From contig JAZRQA010000024.1 in the NCBI GenBank assembly GCA_045649505.1, positions 1 to 15,159 of the forward strand: a stretch of 15,159 nt of DNA, written 5' to 3'. How positions within the stretch are numbered: the first letter of the stretch is position 1; every line of letters starts with the position of its first letter. A program made the position numbers and the translations under genes. This document shows, piece by piece, positions 6,535-14,774 of the stretch. The notes beneath the pieces were generated by a model. The model had not been told where the DNA came from. It made no database searches and saw only the letters and a program-made list of their open reading frames with translations. The DNA comes from SIG587 sp045649505. GTDB taxonomy: Bacteria; Bacillota; Clostridia; Oscillospirales; Acutalibacteraceae.

Positions 6535-7962
6535 GTGCTGCTTGAAAAATTATTACCAAATGTTGAAAAATATAAAAATACAGAAATTTCACTTCTTACC
6601 GATGACTCGCGCAAGGTAATTGCAGGCAGTGCTTTTGTATGTATAAGCGGTCCCGTATCAGACGGTCATAACTATGCCGCAACTGCAGCAGAAAATGGTG
6701 CCGCAGTAATAATCTGTGAGCGTGATTTGGGACTTAAAAATCAGATAATTGTTGAGGATACACATACCGTTTACGCCGATATGTGCGCACGATGGTTTGA
6801 TTATCCCGCAAAGGGCTTAAAGCTTGTTGGCGTTACGGGAACTAACGGAAAAACATCAACAACTTATATGATTAAAAGCATTATTGAAGCGGCAGGTCAC
6901 AAAACAGGAATTATTGGTACTATACAAAATCTTATAGGTGACCAAGCCGTTCCTGCAAAGAATACAACACCGGGAATATATGAACTAAATGAACTGTTTG
7001 CAAAAATGAAGCAAGCAGGCTGTGAATATGTTCTTATGGAGGTTTCGTCACACGCCCTTGACCAGAAGCGCGTATGCGGTCTTGAGTTTGAGGTAGCAGT
7101 ATTTACTAATCTAACACAGGACCATCTTGATTATCATAAAACGATGGATAATTACCTTGAGGCTAAAAAAAGACTTTTCTCAATGTGTAAAACCGCCATT
7201 GTAAATCTTGATGACCCGTATTATGAAAAGCTTGTAAGCGGCTTACAATGCAAGATTGTCACATATTCGGCACAGTCGGATAACGCTACCTATACTGCTA
7301 AAAATGTGAGGTACCGTGCCGATGGCCTTGAATATGAATTTGTAGGTTACAATATCATCAGCCGAATGAAACTGAAAACAGGTGGTAAATTCACTGTTTA
7401 TAATTCTCTTTGCGCTGCAATTGGTGCTTTGGAATTAGGCTTTGATGTTAAACTTGCCCGTGATGCTTTATCCTCTCTTGAAGGCGTAAAGGGAAGGGCA
7501 GAGGTAGTTCCTACAGGCATGGATTTTACAATAATAATTGACTATGCTCACACTCCGGATGGACTTAAAAATATTCTTTGTGCCTTCAAGGACTGCAAAA
7601 AGGGAAGGCTTGTTTCGCTGTTTGGATGCGGTGGAGACAGAGACCGCACCAAGCGTCCTATAATGGGCGAAATAGCTGCTTCCTATTCCGATTATGTTAT
7701 AGTAACAAGCGACAACCCCCGTACTGAGGAGCCTTCAGACATAATCAAAGACATTCTTGAGGGAATGAAAACAACCAAAACTCCCTATACTGTAATTGAA
7801 AATAGGGTAGATGCGATAAAATTTGCTATAAAAAATGCTAAAAAAGATGATATAATAGTCTTGGCGGGCAAGGGCCACGAGACCTATCAGATTCTGAAAA
7901 CAGGTACTATTCACCTTGATGAGCGTGAAGTGGTAGCACAGGCTCTTGCAGAGTTAAAATAA
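6535..7962 (+). CDS. murE: UDP-MurNAc-tripeptide synthetase MurE, meso-diaminopimelate adding
   Basis: This 475-residue cytoplasmic Mur ligase adds the third stem-peptide residue to UDP-MurNAc-L-Ala-D-Glu using ATP. The N-terminal domain has the uridine-binding TDDSRKV stretch. The central domain has the P-loop GTNGKTS with K106, then NTTPG and EVSSHALDQ. The C-terminal domain has the DNPR motif (D393-R396) followed by TEEP, and KGHETYQ near the end. DNPR is the established signature of meso-diaminopimelate selectivity, so mDAP peptidoglycan is predicted rather than lysine type. The GTG start at 6535 has AAGAAAGGA about ten bases upstream. It follows the PBP gene by 45 bases. The usual downstream partner murF is missing: mraY comes next. 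Confidence 0.96.
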   Translation: MLLEKLLPNVEKYKNTEISLLTDDSRKVIAGSAFVCISGPVSDGHNYAATAAENGAAVIICERDLGLKNQIIVEDTHTVYADMCARWFDYPAKGLKLVGVTGTNGKTSTTYMIKSIIEAAGHKTGIIGTIQNLIGDQAVPAKNTTPGIYELNELFAKMKQAGCEYVLMEVSSHALDQKRVCGLEFEVAVFTNLTQDHLDYHKTMDNYLEAKKRLFSMCKTAIVNLDDPYYEKLVSGLQCKIVTYSAQSDNATYTAKNVRYRADGLEYEFVGYNIISRMKLKTGGKFTVYNSLCAAIGALELGFDVKLARDALSSLEGVKGRAEVVPTGMDFTIIIDYAHTPDGLKNILCAFKDCKKGRLVSLFGCGGDRDRTKRPIMGEIAASYSDYVIVTSDNPRTEEPSDIIKDILEGMKTTKTPYTVIENRVDAIKFAIKNAKKDDIIVLAGKGHETYQILKTGTIHLDEREVVAQALAELK

Positions 7963-7978
7963 ACAAGGAGAATGCAAA

Positions 7979-8998
7979 ATGAAAGAAACTGCTCCTATAC
8001 TTGCCGCAATTGTTGCTTTCGCAATAACTGCTCTTGCGGGGACATTTATAATACCGTGGCTAAAAAAGCTTAAATTCGGTCAGACTATTCTTGATGATGG
8101 ACCAAAATGGCATGCATCAAAGCAGGGAACGCCCACAATGGGCGGTATTATGATGGTTGTCGGCGTTATAGTTGCCATGACTGTGGCTATAGGCTTTTCC
8201 TTTGCTTTTGACGGAGCGTTAAGCGTGCAACTGCGTGACCCATATTTACTTTCAAGACTTATTTGCGGTTTTATGCTTGCGGTGTGTATGGGACTAATAG
8301 GGTTTCTTGACGATTTTATAAAGGTAGTTAAAAAGCGTAATTTAGGATTAACTGCGCGTCAAAAAACATTTTTACAGCTTTTTGTATCCGCGCTTTTCCT
8401 TGTTGCAATGCTTTTAAGCGGAATGAATACGGTATGGTTACCGTTTATAGGTGGCTTAAGCGTAACCTCAGGCGTGGGTTTGATTTTTTGGCCAATAGCC
8501 TTGTTTTTCATATACGGCTTCACTAACGCCGTAAATCTGACCGACGGTGTCGACGGCCTTGCCGCATCGGTGACGATGGTTGTATGCTGCGGTATGATGA
8601 TTGCGGCAGGTTACCTTAAAAATTGGGGATATAATGCTCTTGCTGCAGCTGCCGCGGGCGCATGCATAGGTTTTTTGATGTGGAATGCGCACCCCGCTAA
8701 GGTATTTATGGGCGATACGGGCTCAATGTTCCTCGGCGGTATGGTTGTTGGTCTTTCGTTTGGTATAGGAAAACCCGTAGTGCTTATTGTCGCAGGTATA
8801 ATATATCTTGCTGAGGCACTTTCGGTTATGCTTCAGGTTACATATTTCAAATTAACCGGTAAGCGCATATTTAAAATGTCTCCGCTTCATCACCATTTTG
8901 AAATGAGTGGTTGGAGTGAGGAAAAGGTGGTAATAGTGTTCTCACTTGTCGCCTTTTTAGGTAGTGCCATATCGGTGCTTGCAGTAATTTTTGCATAA
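7979..8998 (+). CDS. mraY: Phospho-N-acetylmuramoyl-pentapeptide transferase MraY
   Basis: This 339-residue polytopic membrane enzyme transfers phospho-MurNAc-pentapeptide from UDP to undecaprenyl phosphate, forming lipid I on the cytoplasmic face. Hydrophobic segments run along the whole length, consistent with the ten-helix family. Key motifs are all present: the aspartate pair D111-D112 in LDDFIKVVKKRNLGL, NLTDGVDGL with D189 and D192 (metal and nucleotide site), MGDTGSMFLGG, and the histidine cluster in LHHHFEMSGWSEEKVV. The ATG at 7979 is preceded by AAGGAG at 7965-7970. It lies 16 bases after murE and 18 before ftsW; many related clusters carry murF before and murD after mraY, and neither is here. 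Confidence 0.97.
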   Translation: MKETAPILAAIVAFAITALAGTFIIPWLKKLKFGQTILDDGPKWHASKQGTPTMGGIMMVVGVIVAMTVAIGFSFAFDGALSVQLRDPYLLSRLICGFMLAVCMGLIGFLDDFIKVVKKRNLGLTARQKTFLQLFVSALFLVAMLLSGMNTVWLPFIGGLSVTSGVGLIFWPIALFFIYGFTNAVNLTDGVDGLAASVTMVVCCGMMIAAGYLKNWGYNALAAAAAGACIGFLMWNAHPAKVFMGDTGSMFLGGMVVGLSFGIGKPVVLIVAGIIYLAEALSVMLQVTYFKLTGKRIFKMSPLHHHFEMSGWSEEKVVIVFSLVAFLGSAISVLAVIFA

Positions 8999-9003
8999 AG
9001 TGC

Positions 9004-9008
9004 GGAGG
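9004..9008 (+). promoter_or_regulatory. Ribosome binding site deciding the TTG start of ftsW
   Basis: GGAGG lies eight bases before TTG 9017. No in-frame ATG is similarly placed, so this site supports the rare TTG start. Confidence 0.75.
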
Positions 9009-9016
9009 TTAGGTCT

Positions 9017-10171
9017 TTGGAAGAGCTAAAGGTTAAAAAGAGGAAAACAAAATCTTCTCTTGTTCAGCAGGGCAAAATGGATATAACTTTCTTCGGGCTG
9101 GTAGCAGTTCTGCTCACAGTCGGTCTTGTTATGCTCTTTTCTGCAAGCTATGCCTACTCTTATGCATATTTCGGTAACAGCTATAGGTTTATAAGCAGAC
9201 AAGCAATTTTTGCTGTTGTAGGATTTGTTCTTATGATACTGCTCTCCAAGGTCGACTATCATATTTATCGTAAATTTTCTTGGATAATATATTTTATTGC
9301 CGTAGTGCTTTTACTTGTTATGCTTATTATGCCCCCTATGATAGAGGGCGTTGACTACAAACGTTGGTTTGCAATAGGCTCTTTTTCATTTCAACCCTCC
9401 GAAATAGCAAAATTTGGAATAATATTACTTTTTTCCCACCTTATTGCATCCAATTACAAATCAATGAAGAAATTCAGCTTTGGTATTGTCTTTTTCGGCG
9501 TATTGCTTGCCGTTGTGTGTGCCCTTGTTGTGCTTGAACCGCACCTTTCTGCAACGGTTCTTATTTTCCTTATAGGTATCACGTTAATGATTATCGGCGG
9601 AATAAAATTGCGTTATGTTATTCTTGGCGCGCTTGTGGGCGTTGGAGCAGGTGCTCTTGCAATACTTACGGGTATTGTAAGCTATGGCTCTGACCGATTT
9701 AAATATTGGCTTGACCCATGGGCAGATGCAACAGGACTTGGCTATCAGACTATTCAGTCGCTTTTAGCAGTCGGCTCTGGCGGAATACTCGGCAGAGGAA
9801 TAGGACAGTCAAGGCAAAAGTATCTTTGGGTGCCTGAGCCTCATAATGACTTTATATTTTCAATTGTCTGCGAAGAATTAGGGCTTATTGGAGCAATGAT
9901 AATAATTCTTCTGTTTTGTGCCCTAATATGGCGCGGTTTCACTATTGCGATGCACGCACCCGATAAATTCGGATCACTTATGGCGGTGGGTCTTACCTTC
10001 CAGGTGGGTCTGCAGGCAATACTGAATATACTTGTTGTTACCAATACAATACCCAATACCGGAATAAGCCTTCCGTTTTTCAGTTACGGCGGTACGGCGC
10101 TTGTAATTCTGCTTTGTGAAATGGGCATTGTACTGTCAATATCAAGAAGCTGTAATCTTGAAAAGGTGTAG
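9017..10171 (+). CDS. ftsW: SEDS peptidoglycan glycosyltransferase FtsW (SpoVE-like)
   Basis: This 384-residue multi-pass membrane protein of the SEDS family polymerises lipid II into septal glycan together with its class B PBP. Visible family features are LFSASYAY in the first membrane region, FQPSEIAKFGIILL, the GSGGILGRGIGQSRQKY loop, PEPHNDFIFSIVCEELGLIGA with the conserved aspartate D278 (equivalent in position to the essential SEDS aspartate), and LPFFSYGGTALV near the C-terminus. The start is TTG at 9017, supported by GGAGG eight bases upstream. The cytoplasmic N-terminus is lysine rich (KVKKRKTKSS). Spore-formers may also carry a SpoVE paralogue with the same motifs; being the only SEDS gene in the cluster, this one is most simply the division enzyme. 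Confidence 0.93.
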   Translation: MEELKVKKRKTKSSLVQQGKMDITFFGLVAVLLTVGLVMLFSASYAYSYAYFGNSYRFISRQAIFAVVGFVLMILLSKVDYHIYRKFSWIIYFIAVVLLLVMLIMPPMIEGVDYKRWFAIGSFSFQPSEIAKFGIILLFSHLIASNYKSMKKFSFGIVFFGVLLAVVCALVVLEPHLSATVLIFLIGITLMIIGGIKLRYVILGALVGVGAGALAILTGIVSYGSDRFKYWLDPWADATGLGYQTIQSLLAVGSGGILGRGIGQSRQKYLWVPEPHNDFIFSIVCEELGLIGAMIIILLFCALIWRGFTIAMHAPDKFGSLMAVGLTFQVGLQAILNILVVTNTIPNTGISLPFFSYGGTALVILLCEMGIVLSISRSCNLEKV

Positions 10172-10181
10172 GTGAACAGTT

Positions 10182-11294
10182 ATGCATATTCTTTTTGCAG
10201 GCGGCGGTACTGCGGGTCATGTGAATCCTGCGCTTGCTATTGCAGGCTATATTAAAGAACGCCATCCCAATGCCAAAATCAGCTATATTGGAACAGGAAA
10301 GGGAATAGAGGCGCGTCTTGTTCCTGCGGCAGGCTTTGAATTTCATAAAATTGATGTTTCGGGCTTTCAGCGAAAATTGACACTTGTAAACATAGGCAGA
10401 AATATTTCTGCTGCTATAAAGGTTTTAACCGCAAGTGTGATATCAAGAAGGTTACTTAAAGAACTTAAACCCGATGTTGTTGTCGGTACGGGCGGATATG
10501 TAAGCGGCCCTGTGCTGCGCGAGGCGGCAAAGCTTGGAATAAAAACTGCAATTCACGAACAAAATGCATTTCCCGGTGTCACCACAAAAATGCTTGCAAA
10601 TAAAGTTGATAGAGTTATGCTTGCATTCGGTGCAGCGCAAAAACATTTAACTCTCAATAAAAAGCCTTATATTACAGGAAATCCCGTTCGTACTGCACTT
10701 ATAGGTGTATCGAAGGATGAGGCAAAGGCGGCACTTAAAATGGATTCGCGTCCCGTCATACTTTCCTTTGGCGGAAGCCTTGGTGCGAGATATATAAACG
10801 AAGCCGTATGCGACCTTATTAAATGGCATAACGGCAAAGGAAAAATATATCATATTCACGGTAGCGGTAAGGCGGGATATAAAGCTATGCTTGAAAAGCT
10901 TTCAGATATAAAGCTATCTGAGCAGGTAAGTATTCGCGAGTATATTGACGATATGCAGCTTTGTATGGCGGCAGCCGATTTGGTAATCTGCCGTGCTGGT
11001 GCAATAACCTTAAGTGAACTTCAGATATGCGGCAAACCGTCTGTGCTTATTCCTTCCCCCTACGTTGCGGAAAACCATCAGTTTCATAACGCAATGTCGC
11101 TTAAAAATGTCGGGGCGGCAGAGCTTATAGAGGAAAAGGAACTGACGGGTGAAAAGCTAATTGAGGTTGTAAGCTCGCTTATTGAAAACAAACCGCGTCT
11201 TGAACAGATGTCAAAGAAAGCACAGGCAAGTGCTATTGCAGACGCCAATGAGCGAATATATAAGGTCGTAATGGATTTATATACTAATTGCTAA
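10182..11294 (+). CDS. murG: UDP-GlcNAc:undecaprenyl-pyrophosphoryl-MurNAc-pentapeptide GlcNAc transferase MurG
   Basis: This 370-residue GT28-family enzyme works on the inner membrane face and adds GlcNAc to lipid I to make lipid II. The N-terminal acceptor domain has GGGTAGHVNPALAIA (G7 onward) and HEQNAFPGVTTKML. The C-terminal donor domain has SFGGSLGARYIN and CRAGAITLSELQICGKPSVLIPSP, ending in the usual AENHQFHNA contact region. The ATG at 10182 is preceded by AGGTGA at 10170-10175, which overlaps the ftsW stop codon, so translation is probably coupled to ftsW. A 65-base gap separates it from murA. Confidence 0.97.
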   Translation: MHILFAGGGTAGHVNPALAIAGYIKERHPNAKISYIGTGKGIEARLVPAAGFEFHKIDVSGFQRKLTLVNIGRNISAAIKVLTASVISRRLLKELKPDVVVGTGGYVSGPVLREAAKLGIKTAIHEQNAFPGVTTKMLANKVDRVMLAFGAAQKHLTLNKKPYITGNPVRTALIGVSKDEAKAALKMDSRPVILSFGGSLGARYINEAVCDLIKWHNGKGKIYHIHGSGKAGYKAMLEKLSDIKLSEQVSIREYIDDMQLCMAAADLVICRAGAITLSELQICGKPSVLIPSPYVAENHQFHNAMSLKNVGAAELIEEKELTGEKLIEVVSSLIENKPRLEQMSKKAQASAIADANERIYKVVMDLYTNC

Positions 11295-11359
11295 CAAATT
11301 TATAGTGCACCGCATAGAATGAAAATGTAATCTTTTTCATTCAAAAAGGGTGTATTTTA

Positions 11360-12613
11360 ATGTCAAAGCTTTATATTGAAGGCGAAAATCGATTAAACGG
11401 CCGCGTAAGAATAGACGGGGCCAAGAACAGTATTTTACCCATACTTGCGGCAACGTTGCTTTGCAACGGGGTGTCGGAAGTACATAATTGTCCTGCGCTT
11501 TCGGATGTTGCGGTTTCCCTTAAAATTTTAGAGCATTTGGGATGCAAGTGCTCCTACGAGGACAATACCGCCGTTATAGATGCCTCATCGGTTTCAAGAA
11601 GCGAGATACCGGATACCCTTATGCGTGAAATGCGCTCATCAATCGTCTTTCTTGGCGCAATTCTTGCGCGAACGGGAAGCGCGGTACTAAGCAGTCCCGG
11701 CGGTTGTGAACTTGGACCAAGACCCGTTGATTTACATATATCAAATTTAAGACAACTAGGCGTTATAATTGAGGAGGAACACGGTAGACTTCATTGCAGC
11801 GTCGGCGAGGGTATTAAAGGAGAAAGTTTGCATCTTTCCTTTCCAAGTGTGGGCGCAACTGAGAATATAATGCTTGCCGCTTGCATAGGAAAGGGAACGA
11901 CCGTTATCCATAACGCCGCAAAGGAGCCTGAAATAAGCGACCTTGCAGATTTCCTTAACAGCGCGGGTGCTAAAATATCAGGTGCAGGCTCGGATACGGT
12001 TGAAATAGTTGGCGTAAATGAGCTTCACGGCTGTGAGCATACAATAATACCTGATCGTATAATAACAGCAACCTACCTTTGTGCTGCGGCAGCCTGTGGC
12101 GGCGATATTGAACTAAAAAATGTTATGCCATCACACCTCGTATGTATACTTGATATTTTTAACAAATGCGGATGTTCGCTTTATGTAAGGGATAAGACGG
12201 TGCGTCTTAAATCCAGAGGTAGGATTAAAAGAATACCTACAGTGCGTACCCTTGTTTATCCGGGTTTTCCTACCGATGCTGGACCGCCTGTACTTGCGAT
12301 GCTCTGCAAAGCATCGGGCACGTCAGTATTCGTTGAAAATATTTTTGAAAACAGATATAAATATATTGATGAACTTAATCGCCTGGGCGCAAATATTAAA
12401 ACCGAAGGCAAGGTAGCCGTTATAGAGGGCGTTAAAAAGCTTTCGGGTGCCACCGTGCGGTGCACGGATTTGCGTGGCGGCGCGGCGCTTGTAGTTGCGG
12501 CGCTTGCAGCCGGTGGAACTACCGAAATTGATGAAATATTTCACATCAAACGAGGATATGCAGATATTGTGGGAGACTTAAAAAAACTTGGAGCCAATAT
12601 AACAGAGGAGTAA
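11360..12613 (+). CDS. murA: UDP-N-acetylglucosamine 1-carboxyvinyltransferase MurA
   Basis: This 417-residue EPSP-synthase-like enzyme transfers enolpyruvate from PEP to UDP-GlcNAc, the first committed peptidoglycan step. Catalytic residues known from E. coli MurA (K22, C115, D305, R397) are matched here by K22 (DGAKNS), C116 (PGGCELGPRPVDLH), D306 (YPGFPTD) and R398 (KRGYADI). The DLR arginine is at 372. The loop cysteine means it is the fosfomycin-alkylatable type rather than the Cys-to-Asp variant. One oddity is that the segment after the catalytic aspartate reads DAGPP where most MurA proteins have D-x-Q-x-Q/P. The start has an AAAAAGGGTG ribosome site about eight bases upstream. Firmicutes often carry two murA genes; whether a second copy exists cannot be seen. 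The gene overlaps nothing and ftsQ follows three bases later. Confidence 0.95.
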   Translation: MSKLYIEGENRLNGRVRIDGAKNSILPILAATLLCNGVSEVHNCPALSDVAVSLKILEHLGCKCSYEDNTAVIDASSVSRSEIPDTLMREMRSSIVFLGAILARTGSAVLSSPGGCELGPRPVDLHISNLRQLGVIIEEEHGRLHCSVGEGIKGESLHLSFPSVGATENIMLAACIGKGTTVIHNAAKEPEISDLADFLNSAGAKISGAGSDTVEIVGVNELHGCEHTIIPDRIITATYLCAAAACGGDIELKNVMPSHLVCILDIFNKCGCSLYVRDKTVRLKSRGRIKRIPTVRTLVYPGFPTDAGPPVLAMLCKASGTSVFVENIFENRYKYIDELNRLGANIKTEGKVAVIEGVKKLSGATVRCTDLRGGAALVVAALAAGGTTEIDEIFHIKRGYADIVGDLKKLGANITEE

Positions 12614-12616
12614 AAA

Positions 12617-13420
12617 ATGGAGTATAGAGATAATAATCCGAGAAAAGAATCGCGTAAAAGTAAAAAATCAGCTCGACGCAGAAAAAAGAGAGGCGCTAGG
12701 AAGGCTTTTTCCGCTATTTTTGTGCTTTTAATAGTTACGGTTATAGGTATGGTTTTATCTCTGACGGTATTTTTTAAAATTGAAAATGTCATGGTAACAG
12801 GCAATGCCGTTTACTCCGAAAAAGAACTTATAAATGCAAGCGGAGTAAACAAAGGCGATAATCTTTTTCTTACTACAACAAAAAATGTGAGTAAAAATCT
12901 TGGAAACCGTTATCCTTTTGTTGAAGGCGTAAACTTAAAACGAGTTCTGCCCGGCACACTTAAAATTGAAATTGTTGAGGCAGTAGAAAAGTTTTGCTAT
13001 CAGACAGGTGACAAATTTTACTCTGTGAGCGAAAAGGGTAAGGTGCTTGAGGTTTATAGTGATTGTCCCGCAGGACTAATACTTATTAGAACATCTTCGG
13101 TAACCGAAATTGAGGTAGGGGAGTACATATCATTTAGCGATGAAACCGAGAATATGTATTTTACAAAACTTGTTCAAACCCTTGATAAATATAATATTTC
13201 AGTAACACGGATTGATGCCAGTAATGCCCTTTCTCTCACCGTTCGTGTGGATAATAGGTTTGATGTCAACTTCGGTTCTATAGTTGATATTGAAGGAAAA
13301 ATCGCCCACCTTTCTAAAATGATGGAAAAAATAGAAAGTACCAAGACTGGAACCATAAATTTATCTGCCTGGTCGGCGGATAAAAACGAAGCTTACTTCA
13401 TACAGGGCAAATTGCAATAA
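12617..13420 (+). CDS. ftsQ: Cell division protein FtsQ/DivIB (POTRA domain)
   Basis: This 267-residue bitopic protein is probably the partner of FtsL in the divisome subcomplex that controls FtsW-PBP. A strongly basic cytoplasmic tail (residues 9-29, many K/R) precedes one membrane segment (about 31-53). It is followed by a POTRA domain (about 53-121; FKIENVMVTGN, then LKRVLPGTLKIEIVEA) and the FtsQ/DivIB beta domain (from about 122; CYQTGDKFYSVSEKGKVLE). The arrangement matches DivIB of Gram-positives. It starts three bases after murA, with GAGGAG overlapping the murA stop at 12605-12610. It is the last gene before the AT-rich ftsZ promoter region. Confidence 0.92.
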   Translation: MEYRDNNPRKESRKSKKSARRRKKRGARKAFSAIFVLLIVTVIGMVLSLTVFFKIENVMVTGNAVYSEKELINASGVNKGDNLFLTTTKNVSKNLGNRYPFVEGVNLKRVLPGTLKIEIVEAVEKFCYQTGDKFYSVSEKGKVLEVYSDCPAGLILIRTSSVTEIEVGEYISFSDETENMYFTKLVQTLDKYNISVTRIDASNALSLTVRVDNRFDVNFGSIVDIEGKIAHLSKMMEKIESTKTGTINLSAWSADKNEAYFIQGKLQ

Positions 13421-13460
13421 TAAATCAAAAAAATTTCGTTAATTTTTTCATAAATTTATA

Positions 13461-13489
13461 TTGAAATTTTTTGATGATTATGTTATTAT
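13461..13489 (+). promoter_or_regulatory. Vegetative promoter of ftsZ
   Basis: TTGAAA (13461-13466) and TATTAT (13484-13489) are separated by 17 bases. They lie in a 134-base AT-rich gap, and predicted transcription begins about 13496, leaving a leader of about 60 bases. This gives ftsZ transcription independent of the upstream cluster, although read-through from ftsQ is likely because no good terminator separates them. An A-tract motif at 13425-13442 resembles one ahead of the mraZ promoter. Confidence 0.72.
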
Positions 13490-13554
13490 TGTTAAGTATA
13501 AAGGCATAGTATGTTTATTAAACGCTATTTTATAGAAAAAGTGAGGAATTTAAA

Positions 13555-14628
13555 ATGTCATTTGAAGTTTCTAATGAGCTAGATAATGTTGTTCAGATTA
13601 AGGTCGTCGGTGTCGGCGGCGGCGGCGGTAATGCCGTAAACCGCATGGTTGATGCCGGTGTTCGCGGTGTTGAGTTTATTGCCATCAATACCGATAAGGC
13701 TGCCCTTTATCAGTCAAAGGCTAACCAGAAAATACAGATAGGCGATAAGACTACTGCTGGCAAGGGTGCAGGTGCTAATCCCGAAAAGGGCCGTTGCGCT
13801 GCTGAGGAATCCCGTGATGAAATTGCTTCAGCTTTACGCGATGCTGATATGATATTCCTTACCGCAGGTATGGGCGGTGGCACAGGAACGGGTGCTGCGC
13901 CTATCGTTGCTCAGATTGCTAAAGAGCTTGGCGTTCTCACTGTTGGTATCGTAACAAAGCCCTTCGGTTTTGAAGGTAAGCGCAGAATGGACCAGGCAGA
14001 GTCAGGTATCGCAGCATTACGCGAGTATGTAGATAGCCTTGTTGTTATTCCTAACGATCGTTTAAAGTTTGTTTCTGAAGAGAAAATAACCTTCAAGAAC
14101 GCTTTTAATATTGCTGACGATGTTCTCCGTCAGGGTGTACAGAGCATTTCCGAGCTTATCAATGTTACGGCACTTGTTAACCTCGACTTTGCCGATGTTT
14201 CTGTTATTATGACCGATGCAGGCTATGCTCATATGGGAGTTGCTACCGCGACAGGTAGAGATAAGGCAGAGCAGGCTGCCCGTGCAGCTATCACAAGTCC
14301 CCTTATCGAGACCTCTATGGAAAATGCCCGCGGTGTTATCATCAGCATTACAGGTTCTGAGGATATCGGACTTGAAGAGGTTGAAGAGGCTGCTTCTATC
14401 GTTAAGGAAATGGCTCATCCCGATGCAAACATTATTTGGGGTGCCCAGCTTGACGATACTCTTGAGGATACAATTCGCATCACCGTTATTGCTACAGGTC
14501 TTGGTGATGATGTCAAGAAAAAGTCTAACGACCTCGGCGCAGACCTTACAAGTATCCTTGGCGGAAGTGTTGATGATGACGATGACACTACCTATACCGA
14601 TGTACTTAACCTCATCAATAAGGACTAA
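13555..14628 (+). CDS. ftsZ: Cell division GTPase FtsZ
   Basis: This 357-residue tubulin homologue polymerises with GTP into the division ring. The nucleotide-binding start is VVGVGGGGGNAVNRM (residues 17-31), and the tubulin signature GGGTGTG is at 107-113. The T7 synergy loop NLDFAD is at 209-214 with catalytic D211 and D214. The GTPase core ends near residue 316 (TVIATGL). The remaining tail is only about 41 residues, contains five consecutive aspartates (340-344) and ends VLNLINKD without a recognisable basic C-terminal peptide. The dipeptide before the T7 region is TA (205-206) where most FtsZ have PG. GAGGA at 13543-13547 supports ATG 13555. No ftsA lies upstream; membrane anchoring may rely on SepF or another adaptor (inference). 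It has its own promoter and terminator. Confidence 0.97.
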   Translation: MSFEVSNELDNVVQIKVVGVGGGGGNAVNRMVDAGVRGVEFIAINTDKAALYQSKANQKIQIGDKTTAGKGAGANPEKGRCAAEESRDEIASALRDADMIFLTAGMGGGTGTGAAPIVAQIAKELGVLTVGIVTKPFGFEGKRRMDQAESGIAALREYVDSLVVIPNDRLKFVSEEKITFKNAFNIADDVLRQGVQSISELINVTALVNLDFADVSVIMTDAGYAHMGVATATGRDKAEQAARAAITSPLIETSMENARGVIISITGSEDIGLEEVEEAASIVKEMAHPDANIIWGAQLDDTLEDTIRITVIATGLGDDVKKKSNDLGADLTSILGGSVDDDDDTTYTDVLNLINKD

Positions 14629-14644
14629 TTTCATATTAAAAATT

Positions 14645-14670
14645 AACGGCAGGTTTCCTGCCGTTTTTTT
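14645..14670 (+). terminator. Rho-independent terminator after ftsZ
   Basis: There is a perfect 9-bp stem (14645-14653 with 14657-14665) with a GC-rich core and a TTT loop, running into seven Ts (14664-14670). It begins 17 bases after the ftsZ stop. Confidence 0.94.
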
Positions 14671-14710
14671 ATGCAGTATTATCTATGATAGAATTTCCAT
14701 TATATTTTGG

Positions 14711-14739
14711 TTGAAGAATTTGCTTTAATATTGTATAAT
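14711..14739 (+). promoter_or_regulatory. Vegetative promoter of lon
   Basis: TTGAAG (14711-14716) and a perfect TATAAT (14734-14739) are spaced by 17 bases, between the ftsZ terminator and the lon start. Predicted start is about 14746, giving a short leader of about 30 bases. I see no CIRCE or other heat-shock operator in the gap. Confidence 0.83.
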
Positions 14740-14774
14740 AAATGAAATGTGAATTTTAGAAGGGAACTTTTTAA

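Noticed and set aside
11317..11342. 9-bp inverted repeat between murG and murA
   Set aside because: It is AT-rich with an 8-base loop and is followed by As rather than Ts, so it is not a terminator. No promoter-like pair stands out in this 65-base gap.
13428..13448. A/T-only inverted repeat after ftsQ resembling a terminator (A6TT / AAT6 around TCGTT)
   Set aside because: The stem has no GC pairs and would be too unstable to terminate reliably. The same bases are better described as the A-tract upstream of the ftsZ promoter.
13537..13543. AAAGTGA next to the ftsZ ribosome site as a possible MraZ box
   Set aside because: It is a single copy with no partner at 10-base spacing and overlaps the Shine-Dalgarno sequence, so chance is the simplest explanation. 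A lone AAAGTGC before ftsW (near 8997) was rejected for the same reason.
14216..14728. Forward open frame in another phase overlapping the ftsZ 3' half and running through its terminator
   Set aside because: Its translation is leucine-rich shadow sequence of ftsZ, and the tail after 14628 comes from terminator and promoter DNA. It does not indicate a frameshifted FtsZ extension.
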